DNA of 64,000 bases from Bondarzewia mesenterica (lineage: Eukaryota; Basidiomycota; Agaricomycetes; Russulales; Bondarzewiaceae): contig SGPL01000026.1 of assembly GCA_004802705.1 (NCBI GenBank), positions 52,834-116,833 of the forward strand, given 5' to 3'. Shown one piece after another: positions 1 through 12,203 of the stretch. Position 1 is the stretch's first letter. Each line of letters begins with the position of its first letter. The notes below the pieces were generated by a model, which did not search any database, was not told where the DNA came from, and worked only from the letters and a program-made list of their open reading frames with translations. The position numbers and the translations under genes are program-made.

Positions 1-348
1 TAATCAGTTTCAGGGTTGGAGAAAACATGCAGCAGTCGGACTCTTGGAGTCGTACAGAGTAAAACGTCGTCGCATGATCTTAAGTGGAATGTCCACCTAA
101 TGCTATAGATACAGATTCATGATATCTACCATAAATCCTCAGGCTGTGGCAGGTACAGTAAGTTGGCCTGGAAGTGGAAGTGAAATGAGTGACAGCAAAA
201 AGAGTGTATGTGAGTGTGAAAAAGAAGGAAAAAATGGCACTATGAAAAGCAAAATTAATGGTCGAGTATGCAAGGCTCTAAACTATCGCCGCATCATCAC
301 GCAATAAAGAGATTCGGAAAGCAGAAAATAGTTTGTAGAAGCGTCAAG
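1..348. other. Left-edge flank without a recognisable gene
   Basis: This is AT-rich sequence downstream of the Sec7-PH gene on the minus strand. The only open frame of note, about 62 codons on the plus strand, has no recognisable motif and a composition unlike the coding regions. It is probably the 3' UTR or terminator region of the minus-strand gene. Confidence 0.5.
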
Positions 349-3300
349 TCAAGACTCCAAGATAGGGCGAGGCGTCCATGGCAGTCGAGATGACTCTCGC
401 GGAGAGTCAGCCCCGCCGCGGCCAAAGGGTACCGACAGCTTCAGCTCGGACGGTACTCTCACCAGTGAGACCCGCTTTGCTGCCCTAGTTTTGTTCCATT
501 CCTCGGCTTCCTCCTCAGGCACTTCCGATGCAGTGACGAATTTCTCGTGTGCGAGGGAGGACACGGCTCCGTTACCCGGCGCGGAAGATCGACTAGATCG
601 ATGAGGGACATGTCTGGGGTCCAGGGATGATCGGGCGGTTGACGGTGCAGAATTATCACCGTGAGGGAATGGGAATGAGCTGGAGGAACAATTGACACCG
701 CCATCGTCAGTCATGGGCGTCATGAGGGGAGACTCTGCGAGCGGTGAGCCGGCGGCCAAGTGCATGGTATCATCCGGGGTCGTACCCGTGGACCAATCGA
801 ACTCAAAGGCGGAATGGAACGAATCGCCATTAGAGGATCCCGGTCGAGGTGAGTTCGCGCTTGTAGACGAACGCGGTATTGCTCGCGGAGAGGTGCTCGG
901 GCGATGCTGATCATCAAGGTGAAAAGAGAGTGTCATCCTCGGAATGCTCGGATCACGGCGACTATGCAAGCTCTCGGTGGCAGCTTTGAGCGCGATCGTC
1001 TTCGTCCGATACCAATCCCGTTCCTCCGCTATGAGATCATTGAAGAGGACGTCCCGATGACATGCCAACTTCGCCATGTTCAACCGCATCTGCTTGATCC
1101 GCTTGGCGATATTCTGCACAGCAACCTGCAAACGCTCGCGGGTACTCCGTTGAAACGGAGTAAGAACGCCAATGTTACGAACAAAGCGAAGATCAGAGTC
1201 CAGATGCGACTGTGTCGCGATGAGTTGCGACTCCAGATCTTGGACTTTGGACTGGATGACCTGAGAGCGCGACGATTGCCTGTGGCCGTTGTCGTTTTCT
1301 GAAGGTGGCTGGAATGGTCGCACGCAAGATTCCAAGCTGTGCGCACGGGGCCGATTTTCCGACTTTAGGGGCAAATCATCGACTGACCTGCCCGCAGCTA
1401 AGTCGGCCTTGACTTGATCAAATGTCTCCTTGAACTGATTTGCGCCATCGATATCTGGAGCGGTCGGGACCTCCAAATCCATGTCGTTACGGCCACTGAC
1501 GGTTCTCACCTTTCGTGGTCTGAAAGAGGTGCTTGGAGAGTTAGACAACCGGTCGAAAAACTCAGCGGAGTGTCTGTCGTTGAATGTATGAACGTGAGAG
1601 GACGATGGCTTAATTTGAGGACTCCGCATCTCCCGCAGGTGAGAGGCAGCGGCGGCCACTCCCATTAGCTCAACGTCTTTGCCTGATATTCCTAGTGGCC
1701 GCATACGAACACCAATGGTCTTGAATGCGCTCGCATAATTGATCCGGGAGATCCATTCGTTCATGTCTTGTTCGTCGTTGGCCTGCAGAAGGAATTGACG
1801 GCCGTCACCTAACACTAGGCGGAATGTGTGTTCGTACTATCACACAGATTGACTCAAAGTCAAATAAACAAATCAAAGGTGACACAAAGCACATACCTTA
1901 GTATACGATCGGTCATATACAGCAATCGCATCTTTGACCGTAAGTAGCTCATCAGGCTTAAGGAGAGAGGTCGGTGGAAAGAGATGACCATTGCTTGATT
2001 TCTCCTGCTCTAGAAGATTTGTGGCCCACATATGATCTCGGAACAACAAGAGCTGTGAACCGGTCAAGATGACACTCCAATACCTCCATTTCCTGCTCAT
2101 TACCCTCTTTCCGCCTTCCATCGTGACGTCCTTGCGGTTCAAAAGACCAACCTTGGTCACCTTAAGTGCGGAGATATCTTTTGATGACGATGAAGGCAAT
2201 AGCTCGTCCGAAATACCCATGCTAGGATGGGAAGTTGGGAAGCCGCCGACATTCAGCGTAAAAAAGGCAGTGGACATGCGTCGGTTTTCCATCGGGCCAA
2301 CTTCAATGACCCCCGCCTTCGCGAACGCTCGACGAAGCTCTGACTCATCCCAGGGACCGCCCGTGCCCTCGGGTGTATAAGGGCTTTCGGGCGGCACGTA
2401 TAATTCCACATCGACACGAAGAGGGTCCAATAGATTCTGAATGCTCAAACCGATCAGGAGAACGTCAGAAAACAAGATGAACAGTCCGTACGTTGGCAAT
2501 TAAATAATATGGGTCAATCTTAGCGCCCTTTCCGAGGAGGGTCACACTACTGCCGTTGCCCGGTAACGGATGCTGCACACCAGAAAGAGTATGACTGGTG
2601 CTATGTTCAGACGCTAATCCGCGCTGCCCATTGATGTCTAACGGGTCTTCGACGAAGATGAAAGGCGCGAAGACGATGTTATCATAGAAACACTACGGAA
2701 GAAAAATGCATGTCAACGAAGGAGCCACAAGGATCTGACGTTCAATGATCATACCTCCAAGACCTCTGGGGCGACTCCGGGCAACCGAGTGTTTTTGATG
2801 TAGTCAGCCTTGGTCATTTTGCGTTTATTGGACTTATTAAATGCGTCCGTGTGAAGCATAATAAGACTGAAGGCCAAGATATATGGGTGATCTTGAGGTA
2901 AGTATCAGTGAAGTTATATTGTTTATCGCGATCAGGCATGGGGAGGGAGCGTACCATCGGAAACAAACAGCGAAGGGTTACACTGTTGGTATCTAGCCGC
3001 AAAAGCTTCCATAACTCGGTCTATCTGTTGAGTCTCTCGTGGCAGGCCAACGTCCATGAGCAATTTCCGAAGAGCAACATCCAAAGGGTCTCCCGCGAAT
3101 TCAAAACAATCAATGTAGACTCGCAACGCCCGAAGGTGAAACTCATCACTGCTGAACACAAAGCAAATAAATTTAATTGCTTGCATTCGGCGATGGCAAA
3201 GGGAGAACATCACCTTGAAGCTAGAACGGTGGCCACTTCAGCTTTGCTGACTGCTTCGGTCAGCCGTGATAGATACAATTCAGGAGTTTCTTCGTCTGCC

Positions 3301-4757
3301 TTCGGCTTTGGGATGTCTACCGAAGGCCTGGACACCGAATGGCGCGGCGAAGCAGTGGGAGAATGCGTCGCAGAATTCGGTCCCAGGAGATTGGATGAAT
3401 GCGAGGATCCAAAGGACAGCAGATTGAAAGACAACCGATGAAGTAACGGGGGGTTCGTCTGTGCTCGTTTTCGAGGTAAAGGACGCGCAGGATGAGTGGG
3501 GACTTCGGGAGTTGGCGGCAAAGAAGGCGTCGTCGCCGTCTTCGGTGAAGATGAAGAAGCAATGAATAAGGAATGCGCACGTTCACGCGCTACTGTCGAG
3601 TCCGCTGTCGACGGTCGACGCGAGTAACGTTTCCCAGAAGAAGGCAATCCATTCGTACTCTGCTGGGAAAGGGCAGGCGATAGGAGGGGAGGAGTGCGCT
3701 CTGAATGTCTCCGGGCGAGACCTGGTGGAGGTTGTAGAGAAGAGTGATCCAAATATATAGGAGAAGAAGAGATGGCCCCATCAATATGAAAAGGCGATAC
3801 GGGAGGTAGGAAAGGAAGAGAATGCTGTGGTGAAGGATCACGTTTACTGGGCGACAAAGGCTCCGGTTTGGGCCTCAAAGATTCCGTCCGCTTGCGGTTC
3901 CAGAAGGAAGGGCGACGAACAAGGCTCTTTGTTGGTGGTGCCGGATCAGTAGACGGCTCCTGCTCCTTCCCCTTCCCCTTCACATCTACAGATGGGTCAT
4001 GCAAAGTAGTGGGACCAAGCGAGATGCCTCGCGTCTGCCTCCGACCTCTAAGGGAAGATGACTCTACGGACAGCTGCTGAGAACTCTTCACACGACGAAC
4101 TTTTGGGCTAGGACTGCGGCGATCTATGTTCGTAGGAACGTTAATGAATGCAACTGCGTTCACTTCTGAGGTGGACGAGGATGAGGCTCTAGGCATAACA
4201 TGAGGAAGTCCGATGCCCAACGCGGCTTGAGCGAGCGCGACAGTCGGCTGTGGAGAAAGACGAGGGGATGCGGACTTGGACGAAATCCTAGAAGGGGAGA
4301 CTGTGATGGGCTTAGGAGGGCTGCCCTGTGGGACTGTGTCTTTTGCGCCATCTAGTATGCGACTAGGACTATGACCCTCCGGGCTTTTTGGGGAGGTCAA
4401 GTCCTCGTCGGAAGACGTTGGAGTTGGCGGGAGGTCTTTGTTCAACATGGACATTGAGACGTTTGAAACACGACCAAGCGTGCCACTCTCATCAGTGTCC
4501 AATCCCGACAGGCTGCGCCGCGCTAATGCTGTCGACGCCGTCTGGGGACGCCTTCTCCAGAGAGGAAGAGAGAAGAAATGGGTAGTCATCTGCGTAGTCG
4601 GGATGGCCTGTGTAGCTGTCGTTGTCGTCTCCCCCAGAATCACTGGGTCGGCATGAACGTCTGGCTTGTACGGTGGCGGCGGGAAGGGAGAAGACGCGTC
4701 GGAGGGAGATTCGTGAGACGGAGAACCCTTGTGGGAGAGACCGAATCGTCTGACCAT
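349..4757 (-). CDS. Sec7-PH domain Arf guanine nucleotide exchange factor (Syt1-like)
   Basis: A protein of this type loads GTP onto Arf GTPases at Golgi or endosomal membranes and so controls vesicle budding. I read six exons: 3214-4757, 2955-3151, 2755-2891, 2492-2692, 1897-2436 and 349-1836. They join in frame to 1368 residues. The first about 480 residues are a low-complexity Ser/Pro-rich tail. The Sec7 domain follows (about 490-690), with the catalytic-glutamate loop GLPRETQQIDRVMEAFA and the signature YILAFSLIMLHTDAFNKSNK. A PH domain lies at about 790-900 (MSRKWRYWSVILTGSQLLLF, then DEQDMNEWISRINYAS). The C-terminal tail has a predicted helical stretch and Ser-rich segments. The order Sec7 then PH matches yeast Syt1 and its fungal relatives. 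The start was placed at the ATG opening MVRRFGLSHKG, because the frame upstream of it looks untranslated. Family assignment is firm; orthology to Syt1 is inference. Confidence 0.9.
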
Positions 4758-5198
4758 AGGGCAAAAAGGAAGGGAATCAGATATATGTCTGGCTCCAGGA
4801 TGGTGAGGTCGGCCCCAGTCAATGGGCCAGCGGCAGAAAAAACGTAAGGAGAGGCGTGAGGGGCAGTAGCAAATGAGACGGTGGTGACAGTGCAGCACAT
4901 ACTGCAAGTAGCAACTACTTACTACCACCAAGTACAAGCGGGTAGTAGCTTAGCTAAGAAGTGGAACGTTGAACTTTGAAGGTGCGCGTTAACGCGTTTG
5001 AACGGCCGTGTCGCATCATGTACTTTGCTCCAATTTTTACGCCATTTTCTGTTTGCTTTTTTACCGCAAACGATGCATTCAAAAATTCAAATAGTGAAAG
5101 AAGAAGAAGAAAGATTGACCACGCCATGTGCACAGGCGCCGGGGATGAACATAACTGAGCGAGTACAACCACAACATAGCATGATAAAACCGAAGGGC
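4758..5198. other. Intergenic stretch between two minus-strand genes
   Basis: About 440 bp between the start of the Sec7-PH gene and the stop of Pescadillo. It should hold the promoter of the former and the 3' end of the latter. I see no coding signal and no clear TATA box. Confidence 0.5.
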
Positions 5199-7313
5199 TC
5201 ATTTGGCTTTCTCCTGACGTCGCTTCGCTTTTTGAAGAGACTTTTTCCGCTCTTCAAGTTTTGCGTTCTGGCAAGAATGAGGGTGTTAGAGGAGCTAAAG
5301 TATGGTAGGAAGTTTGAAGTGGATCCATACCTCGGCAGCGCGCTTGCGCTGACCGTACTTCATCTTCTCGTACAGCTTGCGCTGCTTGTTGCTCATCATC
5401 ATCTTGTTCATGTCCTCTTCTGCATCCGCAGTACCTATTCCGTGTACTTTCTTCACCTTCTTCTGAGACTTTGCCACCTCCTGCTCGAAAGTCCCGTAAT
5501 CGACACCTGCTGCTTCTGCTTCTAATTCCGCCGCGCGCTGGGCAGTCAGATCGTCACTTGCCGCTGCCGCCGCCGCCCGTAGGACAGCTTTCTCTTCCTC
5601 AGCGGTCTCCCTCTCACCGTCGCTTACCCCCTCATCTTCAGCTTCGCTTTCCTCTGCGTTTACTTCCTCCATGTCAGCATCCTCTTCGGCGGCTGCGAGA
5701 GGGTCATATGCGCCTGCAACATCGCCGAAGGGACTCAAGTGCGGAGGCAGAGTCTTCCCCTGCGCGTACGGCTCCTCCAATAGAATCTTCCCAGCGTTTG
5801 ACACAGTCAACGACCCACTGGGGCTGCACGTACTTCCGACGACGCCGACGTTCTCGCTCCTCGTCGGTTTCATTCGCCTTCTCCACCACCGGCCGGTCGA
5901 TGATGACATGCGTTATCGAGTCATCGGTTTCGTCAAATGGCGAGCCACCTCCAGATGACGCTGGCCAGCCAATGCGCCCACCAAAGGAGCGAACAATAAA
6001 TTCGAAAATAGGCCGTGCCGTTTCACGTGAAAGGAAGAAGACACAAGATACAAGAAGTTTTGATGCCTGTGACTGAGGCAGAGAGGATAATGAATGTAAT
6101 GTGGGAAGGGCTGCTGCTTCCTCGGGGTTCGATGCTGATGGTCGTGGTACAAACTCCTCTTCAGCCTCTTGCTGTATAAAGTCGACAACAGGCATCTCTT
6201 CGTCGACGTCCTCCGACGGAGCAGGGACAGAAATGGAAATGCTTTTAATCGTCTGTCGTACGTCTTTGCTCGAGACCTTCTTGCCAGCGACCTCCACTGT
6301 TTTATGCATCGGAGCTGTTGGTGCGTTTCCGCGATTAGCTTCTTGCAAGCTGAAAGCCCCGACACCCGCAGCGGCCTCTTCCTTCTTGGCATCTAGAGGT
6401 GGCGGATAAACCAATCCAGCATCGGTGTAAAGTTTGAAGAAGACGAATCCGAGTAAGGTCTGATAAAGTTCCAGGAAGGTAAGCATGACGCGAACGTCGA
6501 CATCAGTGGGGACCTGTAGAAGATGAGATAATGAGTAAGACCAATATGTGGGAGGATAGGGAGTGACTCCACGCGAACATTTTGTGTGAACTGATATGGC
6601 ACCAACCATGTAATGGTTTGATCCATAACTTCAGCCTGGTAATATACGCCCTTAATCGAAAGGAATATTTTTCGCAGTGAACGGGTATGCATGATGTACA
6701 GCTGCCATTCAGCAGCAAGGCGGGAGCAATTCTCGACGAGTGCAGGCGAGACACGCGTATTGGAAGGCAGAGAAGAAAAAAGAAAAATCATGCAAAGTGC
6801 GTCGTCGATATCGCGAACAGCGTCGACGAAAGTGGGATATCTGGATAACGTTCAGCTCCAGTACACGCTTTGAAGGACTTGTGGAACGCACCTCTCCTTT
6901 ATAATGTGATCTAACCGGTACACAGGCTTATTATCCTCCAAACTTTTAGCGCTACTCCATTCCCCCCTTCCCAAAGCCCGGGCGAGCCGTTTGCAAAAGC
7001 TTTGTGCTCGCGAAGTTTCTTGAGCACTGGCTCGTGTTGTAGGTACGCGATATCCTTGGTGTAATAAAACGAGGTCGGCGCAGATGAGCCCTTATTTGCC
7101 CGTTTTTTATGACGAGGCTCGCGAGGAAATATGCCTGTATATTGAGTAGTAGGCAGAGGAGATAGGCGAGTGACTTCAAAGATCGAACGAACCTTTTAGA
7201 ATACATAATCGCCGGAAGTCTGCCAGTGAGCATTGTAGCTTTTTGACGGCCATTGAACGAGTCATATAGGCTTTGGCTGCTCCAGCCTTTCCTTTCTGCC
7301 TCAAACGGCCCAT
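5199..7313 (-). CDS. NOP7: Pescadillo homologue (Nop7), ribosome biogenesis factor
   Basis: Pescadillo acts in the nucleolus in the PeBoW (Nop7-Erb1-Ytm1) complex needed for 27S pre-rRNA processing and 60S assembly. The start [20 protein letters not shown] and the following [19 protein letters not shown] are the conserved N-terminus. Exon 1 (7193-7313) splices in frame to a segment with [16 protein letters not shown] and [18 protein letters not shown], then to [20 protein letters not shown]. The middle holds [25 protein letters not shown] domain lies near 5.8-6.1 kb ([16 protein letters not shown] to [11 protein letters not shown]). The acidic, Lys-rich C-terminus ([20 protein letters not shown]) is joined across a short intron to a last exon ending QEKAK. 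All landmarks are in order and I saw no disruption. It is divergent from the SmD2 gene with 182 bp between start codons. Confidence 0.95.
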
Positions 7314-7495
7314 TTTGATAGGAGGGGGGAGGGGTCGGACGTTAGACAGGTGGATGAAGGAAAGAACAGGATTTGAGCCAAAATACGAGTAAGTCAGGCG
7401 CCCGTGACCAATATTTTTCTCGCGATCTTGTCAAATTTGGCTTGCTCTCAGCCACACTATACACTCACGAATATTCTTGACCATCTGCATCGAAA
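7314..7495. promoter_or_regulatory. Short shared promoter region, Pescadillo / SmD2
   Basis: Only 182 bp separate the divergent start codons of Nop7 and SmD2, so the two promoters must overlap. No canonical TATA box is visible. Promoter function is inferred from position alone. Confidence 0.55.
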
Positions 7496-8106
7496 ATGAG
7501 GTACGTTCATTGAAATTTACCGAACGTCATATCTTTTGATCGATTTTTTCTGCAGTCAATACGTTCACGTCCCAAAATCCGAGCTTGACGAAGCCCAGCT
7601 GCGTCAATTGGAGGAGCACGAAATCAGCCAGGGGCCGTTGTCTGTCCTTCAGCAAGCTGTTAGAAACCACACACAAGTCCTCATATCTCTTCGTAACAAC
7701 AAGAAGCTCCTTGCGCGCGTCAAGGCATTCGATAGGCATAGTAATATGGTATGTATAATATCTGCTCGTCGCATTCAGGGGTATTAAAACAACGACCCAT
7801 AGGTTTTGGAGAATGTCAAGGAGGTGCGTATCATATGGCTACACGTGTGGATCGAGCCTCATTTTCTATCTCAGATGTGGACAGAGGTTCCAAAGGGCAA
7901 GAATAAGAAACCTGTCAACAAGGATCGTTTCATCAGTAAGCTGTTTCTAAGGTCAGTTCAATTGAATGCGTTGTTGCTGCCACTCTGTACTCACTTGCAC
8001 GTTGCGATGGTCAGAGGAGATTCTGTCATCTTGAGTGAGTCTTACAAATTCGTCATCCATCTCCTTCCTCTTCTCATCTATTTCAGTCCTCCGCAATCAG
8101 GCATAA
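7496..8106 (+). CDS. SMD2: Small nuclear ribonucleoprotein Sm D2
   Basis: SmD2 is a core subunit of the heptameric Sm ring on U1, U2, U4 and U5 snRNAs. Six exons fit: 7496-7500, 7556-7748, 7803-7823, 7875-7951, 8015-8034 and 8087-8106. They total 336 nt, giving 111 residues. The protein opens [20 protein letters not shown]. It has Sm1 motif residues in [21 protein letters not shown], the link NMVLENVKEMW, and the Sm2 end KLFLRGDSVILILRNQA. Exon 1 codes only for ATG plus two bases. Exons 3, 5 and 6 are 20-21 nt, so the gene is invisible to a simple open-frame scan apart from exon 2. Length is slightly under that of human SmD2 because the C-terminus is short. It is convergent with the RNA-dependent RNA polymerase, about 200 bp apart. 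Confidence 0.93.
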
Positions 8107-8308
8107 ACCTTGCATGTTTGAACCGTTGTCGCAATGTGGTTGGTGCGACTTCTTTGCGTGCGTGTTTCTATCCTCCAGCAACCGTCAATACCGTGAGCCG
8201 GTCGTATATCTGTTTATCTTCCTTGCATTTGAGGGGCGCTTTGGCACAGAACCTTCTGATAATGCAACGTCGTTCGATTTTTGTATGTAAAACAGCGTGG
8301 TCATCGAA

Positions 8309-11300
8309 TTAGGACGGGGCTTTCGATCTGAACCAAAATCCCCATTGACTCCTTTCCTGTTCAATTGCCTTTATCGCATCGAATATCTCCCCAAGCGCGA
8401 TCCATCCAAAACTCTTCGAACCAAACGTCTCACTTTGCAATCGCGAAACCTTCCAAGCTGCCCAGGCGCTGTGTAACCACTCTTCATATGGCTCGTCATC
8501 TTCACCGCCCAGCATATCTCTCACGGTCTTCACCAAGGTATTCGTTTGCTCGCGTAGTTGCGCCATATTGTCTTTCCTCTTCCGCTTTTGAGAGCATTTG
8601 GCTACAATTGTTCCAACGACAGCTTCTTCCTCCGTAAGTGTTGCCAACCGATGGGGGGAAATGGCATTGGCGGCACAGATTGACTGCAAGTCCATGGCAT
8701 ATTTGTGGAAGAGTTCGATAGCCATGGACATGTAGTTCCGGTCGGGCTCTCGGTCAATGAAATCCGACACACGTTCTTCTAACGCAAGCGCAAGATTTTC
8801 ATCTGCCGGGGCGTCGAGAGAAAGTCGTTCTAAGACATCGTCCAGACGAAAATCCCAACTGGTTTGGAATTGTCGCCTAGCTAGACGGGCAGTGCCAAGA
8901 ACCTAGTGGTGTTTTCATTCAACAGTGTGATACAAATTAAAGGAAGACAGCATACATCGCGCCCGGAAAAGTTTGCCAATGGCCCTCGTACTTTGATAAA
9001 AGTTTGCTGAGGAGGCTGCATCGACCGTCTCAGGTGCATTCCAATCTGGCCTGGATTTGAACTTCAGCTTCGGTATTTCGTCCATAGATATGGGTTGCCC
9101 GCTCTTTGGGTAGTCGACCGCGTCACTATGCACTTGCCCAAGTGCAAGGCAATCGGGATCGAATATACCATCTTCGTGACTTTGGTCGGCGATGATAAGC
9201 CAGGTAACTGCAACCAGACCAAGAACCTAGTGGTGTTTTTATTCAACAGTGTGATACAAATTAAAGGAAGACAGCATACATCGCTGATAATATAGTCAGC
9301 CACGAACTCGGCGACATCGTTCATGGTGCTCGGGCGATCTAGAAACTTCTTCGGCGCAGGAATGTAGGCCGCAGGGTCGAAGGCATTGGAAGGTAATAGC
9401 TCCGGCATTGTCGTGACGTTGTAGAGATCACCATCCAGATCACCCCCGCCTAAGTAAGACGGCAAGGGCCTTTCACCTATCGCCTTCATCAGTACAACTG
9501 AACAATGCAATGTGCATGGCTCGAACCTTTCGTCGAAAAGACAACGGTATTGGGCAGCGGCTCCACGGCAAATGGGGAACCAGATGGGGGTCTCCCAATG
9601 GCATGAACTACTTGAACGTCTCCCGGGTGAATAGTAGGTGATCGCGATATTAGGACAGGACCCTCCAGATAAATGACGGGTTTGTCTTGAACCGCTATGC
9701 AAGCAAATACCTCATACTCATCGAGATAGTTGTGAACGTCGGCCACACCGACCAACGTATAGCCATCCGGGACGGGAATCCTCGCGTGGTGCTTCAAATC
9801 ACGAAGGATATGATGTATAGCAAACTCTGACATCTGCTGGTAGAAGTCATCTTTAAAAGGAGAGAGCCCAAGCTTGTGTAGGTTCAGAAGAATGGAAGGT
9901 AATCGAAATGATGTTCCCAAACCAAATTGCTCGAACATGTGCGCGGCCCTCTCGAAAGATTTCGTAGACATCTCAACCTCCCGTACTGCCGCCTTCTGTA
10001 AATTCTCGAATACGTGGTACGGAACGCCGAGATCCTCGAGAATCATGATGAGCGGTCGATTGAGATAAAACTTGCTAGGCCGGAAGAACGCCCGAGCAAT
10101 CTCCACCTCGCGGGACTCCGGAGCTTCGAACTTGATCATCGAGGGCCGCAGGCAGATGGCGCGGCCACTAAGTTTGTGGTCTACACTGAGCATTCCTTTC
10201 GATCCCATAAAGCGAACTTGAAAGGCTCGTGGATGAGTTATAGCGCGGCGAGTAGCCCGTTTGCCTTTCTTCCGCAATTCCATCCAAATTTCCCGGGCCA
10301 ATTCACGAGAAATAGTTCCAACTCCATCCGTAAAGCACCACCTGTTCTTTTTGATGTCTTTTAATATCATGATCTCCTCCGCTTCTACGACGATAGACGA
10401 ATCTGTAGCTGTGAACGCCTGCGAGATCCTGGCCCCGTATCGAGCTGGACAATATACGAGGGTTTCGTCGAAGGGCAGGTTGTCGAAAGTTCCGAGTTGC
10501 TTGATTATTGAGGGAACGCTGACCCTCCTGTCCCAGGGATCATCGAGCACAAACCATACAGCGTGCGATTTGAGGGCAGATTGAGAGTATGCGAGGAATT
10601 GGAACCTGAGACCAGCAACAGAGATGCCGTCCAATAGAATGCGCCTGACCCACGTATTGACAAATGCGGGACCATCAACGTCCCGATTGTGTTGGTACTG
10701 AAGGTGATTTTCCTCGACAAAACTAACCCTGATGAAGCGATCGTGGTCATCCGGGTACATGCGCATGACGCGATTGGAACGTTCGGGAAGGGGTCCCTCA
10801 AGTTTCATGGTGGTGGGCGTAACAGAAACATGATAGCATTGGAAAGATTCGTCAGAAGAAAAGCGTTGAATGGGGGAACGTGGGGTTTGCAAAAAGTCCT
10901 GCTCGCAACGGATATACAGTTCCTGAAACGACCCCTCAGTATCCGTACTCGCGTCCACCACTGAGACTTGATTAGCGAAGTTGCGAAGCAGCTCCGATGC
11001 TAAAGCCGACCCATGGTATCTGACAGTCCGATCCACAAAATGCTGAATGCCGAGGATCTCCTGAACGTCGGCAAGAAGGCTGCGCGATATGGCTTCAACC
11101 TGGAAGGCAACAGACCAATCCAGAGAATTCAACCAAAAGTGGTACCTGGTCAAATTTGTCGTCGAAAACAAGTTACGATACTCCGCCCAGTGGCAAAAGT
11201 TCCTCGGCACTGGGATATGAACTTGCTGACCGAGACGCCTAAACTCGGACAACCCCTTTTTGTCCTTGCAAACAAGGCGGATTGCGATTGATGTGTAAGG

Positions 11301-12080
11301 TAGAATGCGGACGTGGTCTCTATCCTCTGGATAAAGGGCAAGGAGTCGCTCCTGTTTCTGCCCACTTGCCCCATTGACATACTGTCTGACGCGCATCTCA
11401 GACGAATCGAGGCGTTCGAAACTCGGAGGGGAAGAGAGAGATAGGAAGATGATGGAGCCTTGAGATTCTTCGTGACGGGCGGCAGACCATTGAATGCGCG
11501 AAAGCGGAACGACAATGGATCGGAAATTGGGACCCTCCAGGATGTCGACTCGAAGTTCCCTCCTTTCAGCTCCAAAGACCAGTCGACAGTCATACGAGGA
11601 CTCCCTCTCCCACTCCACCGAAAATGACCGATCTCGGGTTTCCCAACCAAACTGAATAGTCCTGATGGATATCGGACTCGACTGCAACTCCTTCGCTAAT
11701 TTTTGCTGTCGCTGTATATCATCGACATCGACGTAAGGGAGGCGCAAAATCTTTTCCACCACATGCCAACGGGCTGCTCGTTTGCTCGGCGCAAATGTCA
11801 CGGGCATCCCATGGATATGCACGAAATATCTCGGCACCCAAGTTGGCGCACCGGAAAACTCCTGCAAAAAAGCAATTCCTATTTCTTCTGTAGGAACGGT
11901 CAACACACCTTTCCCGATGTGTTCCAAATCGAAATCCTGAGAAGAAAACAAGCGAACTTCAAAATTCAACGGCGACGAGGAATAGTGCGAGAAGAGTGGG
12001 CCATGCAGAACTTGAGCAATCGAGGACTGCACTTGAAACTTTGTAGCTCGCAAGTGGATATTCGCCATAAATATCTCCAT
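8309..12080 (-). CDS. RNA-dependent RNA polymerase (quelling/QDE-1 type)
   Basis: This enzyme copies aberrant single-stranded RNA to double-stranded RNA that feeds Dicer and Argonaute; in fungi such enzymes silence transposons and transgenes. Four exons fit: 9527-12080, 9280-9476, 8956-9226 and 8309-8880. They join to 1197 residues. The catalytic motif GGGDLDGD lies at about residues 861-868, right after the first intron. Upstream are [28 protein letters not shown] and SMIKFEAP, typical of the cellular RdRP core. Downstream are [19 protein letters not shown] and [14 protein letters not shown]. The start is the ATG right after an acceptor-like TTCAATAG, so an intron in the 5' UTR is likely. 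Introns 2 and 3 are near-identical over 66 bp. The exon 4 acceptor was chosen at 8880/8881 because only this keeps the frame. RNA reads would settle that junction. Confidence 0.93.
8895..8960. repeat. Intron-bearing 66-bp direct repeat, copy 1
   Basis: This copy is identical to 9219-9284 at 65 of 66 positions (the difference is C at 8916 against T at 9240). On the minus strand it reads five exon bases GCGAT, a 53-nt GTATGC...CACTAG intron, then GTTCTTGG. Here the copied acceptor would break the frame. The in-frame acceptor lies further down, making an intron of 75 nt (8881-8955). Confidence 0.95.
9219..9284. repeat. Intron-bearing 66-bp direct repeat, copy 2 (probable source)
   Basis: Same unit as 8895-8960. 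Here the intron (9227-9279, 53 nt) splices in phase 0 between codons for ADYIISD and [15 protein letters not shown]. The flanking GTTCTTGG is therefore true coding sequence in a conserved part of the polymerase, which suggests that this is the original. Confidence 0.95.
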
Positions 12081-12195
12081 GCTATTGAATTAAATCGTAT
12101 GAGAGGGCCAGCCATTGTGAACAGTCTATAACACTCACTTGTAAGCAAGACGTTCTCACAGTTGGACCTACCGTTCATACTATCACGGCGTAGTC

Positions 12196-12203
12196 CTTAT
12201 ATA
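12196..12203 (-). promoter_or_regulatory. TATA box of the RNA-dependent RNA polymerase gene
   Basis: The minus strand reads TATATAAG about 115 bp upstream of the start codon, with a candidate 5' UTR intron between them. Function is inferred from sequence and position. Confidence 0.5.

Noticed and set aside
8881..8955. Using the copied CACTAG acceptor for intron 3 of the RNA-dependent RNA polymerase
   Set aside because: It makes the coding length a non-multiple of three and leads to a stop shortly after. The acceptor at 8880/8881 keeps the frame.
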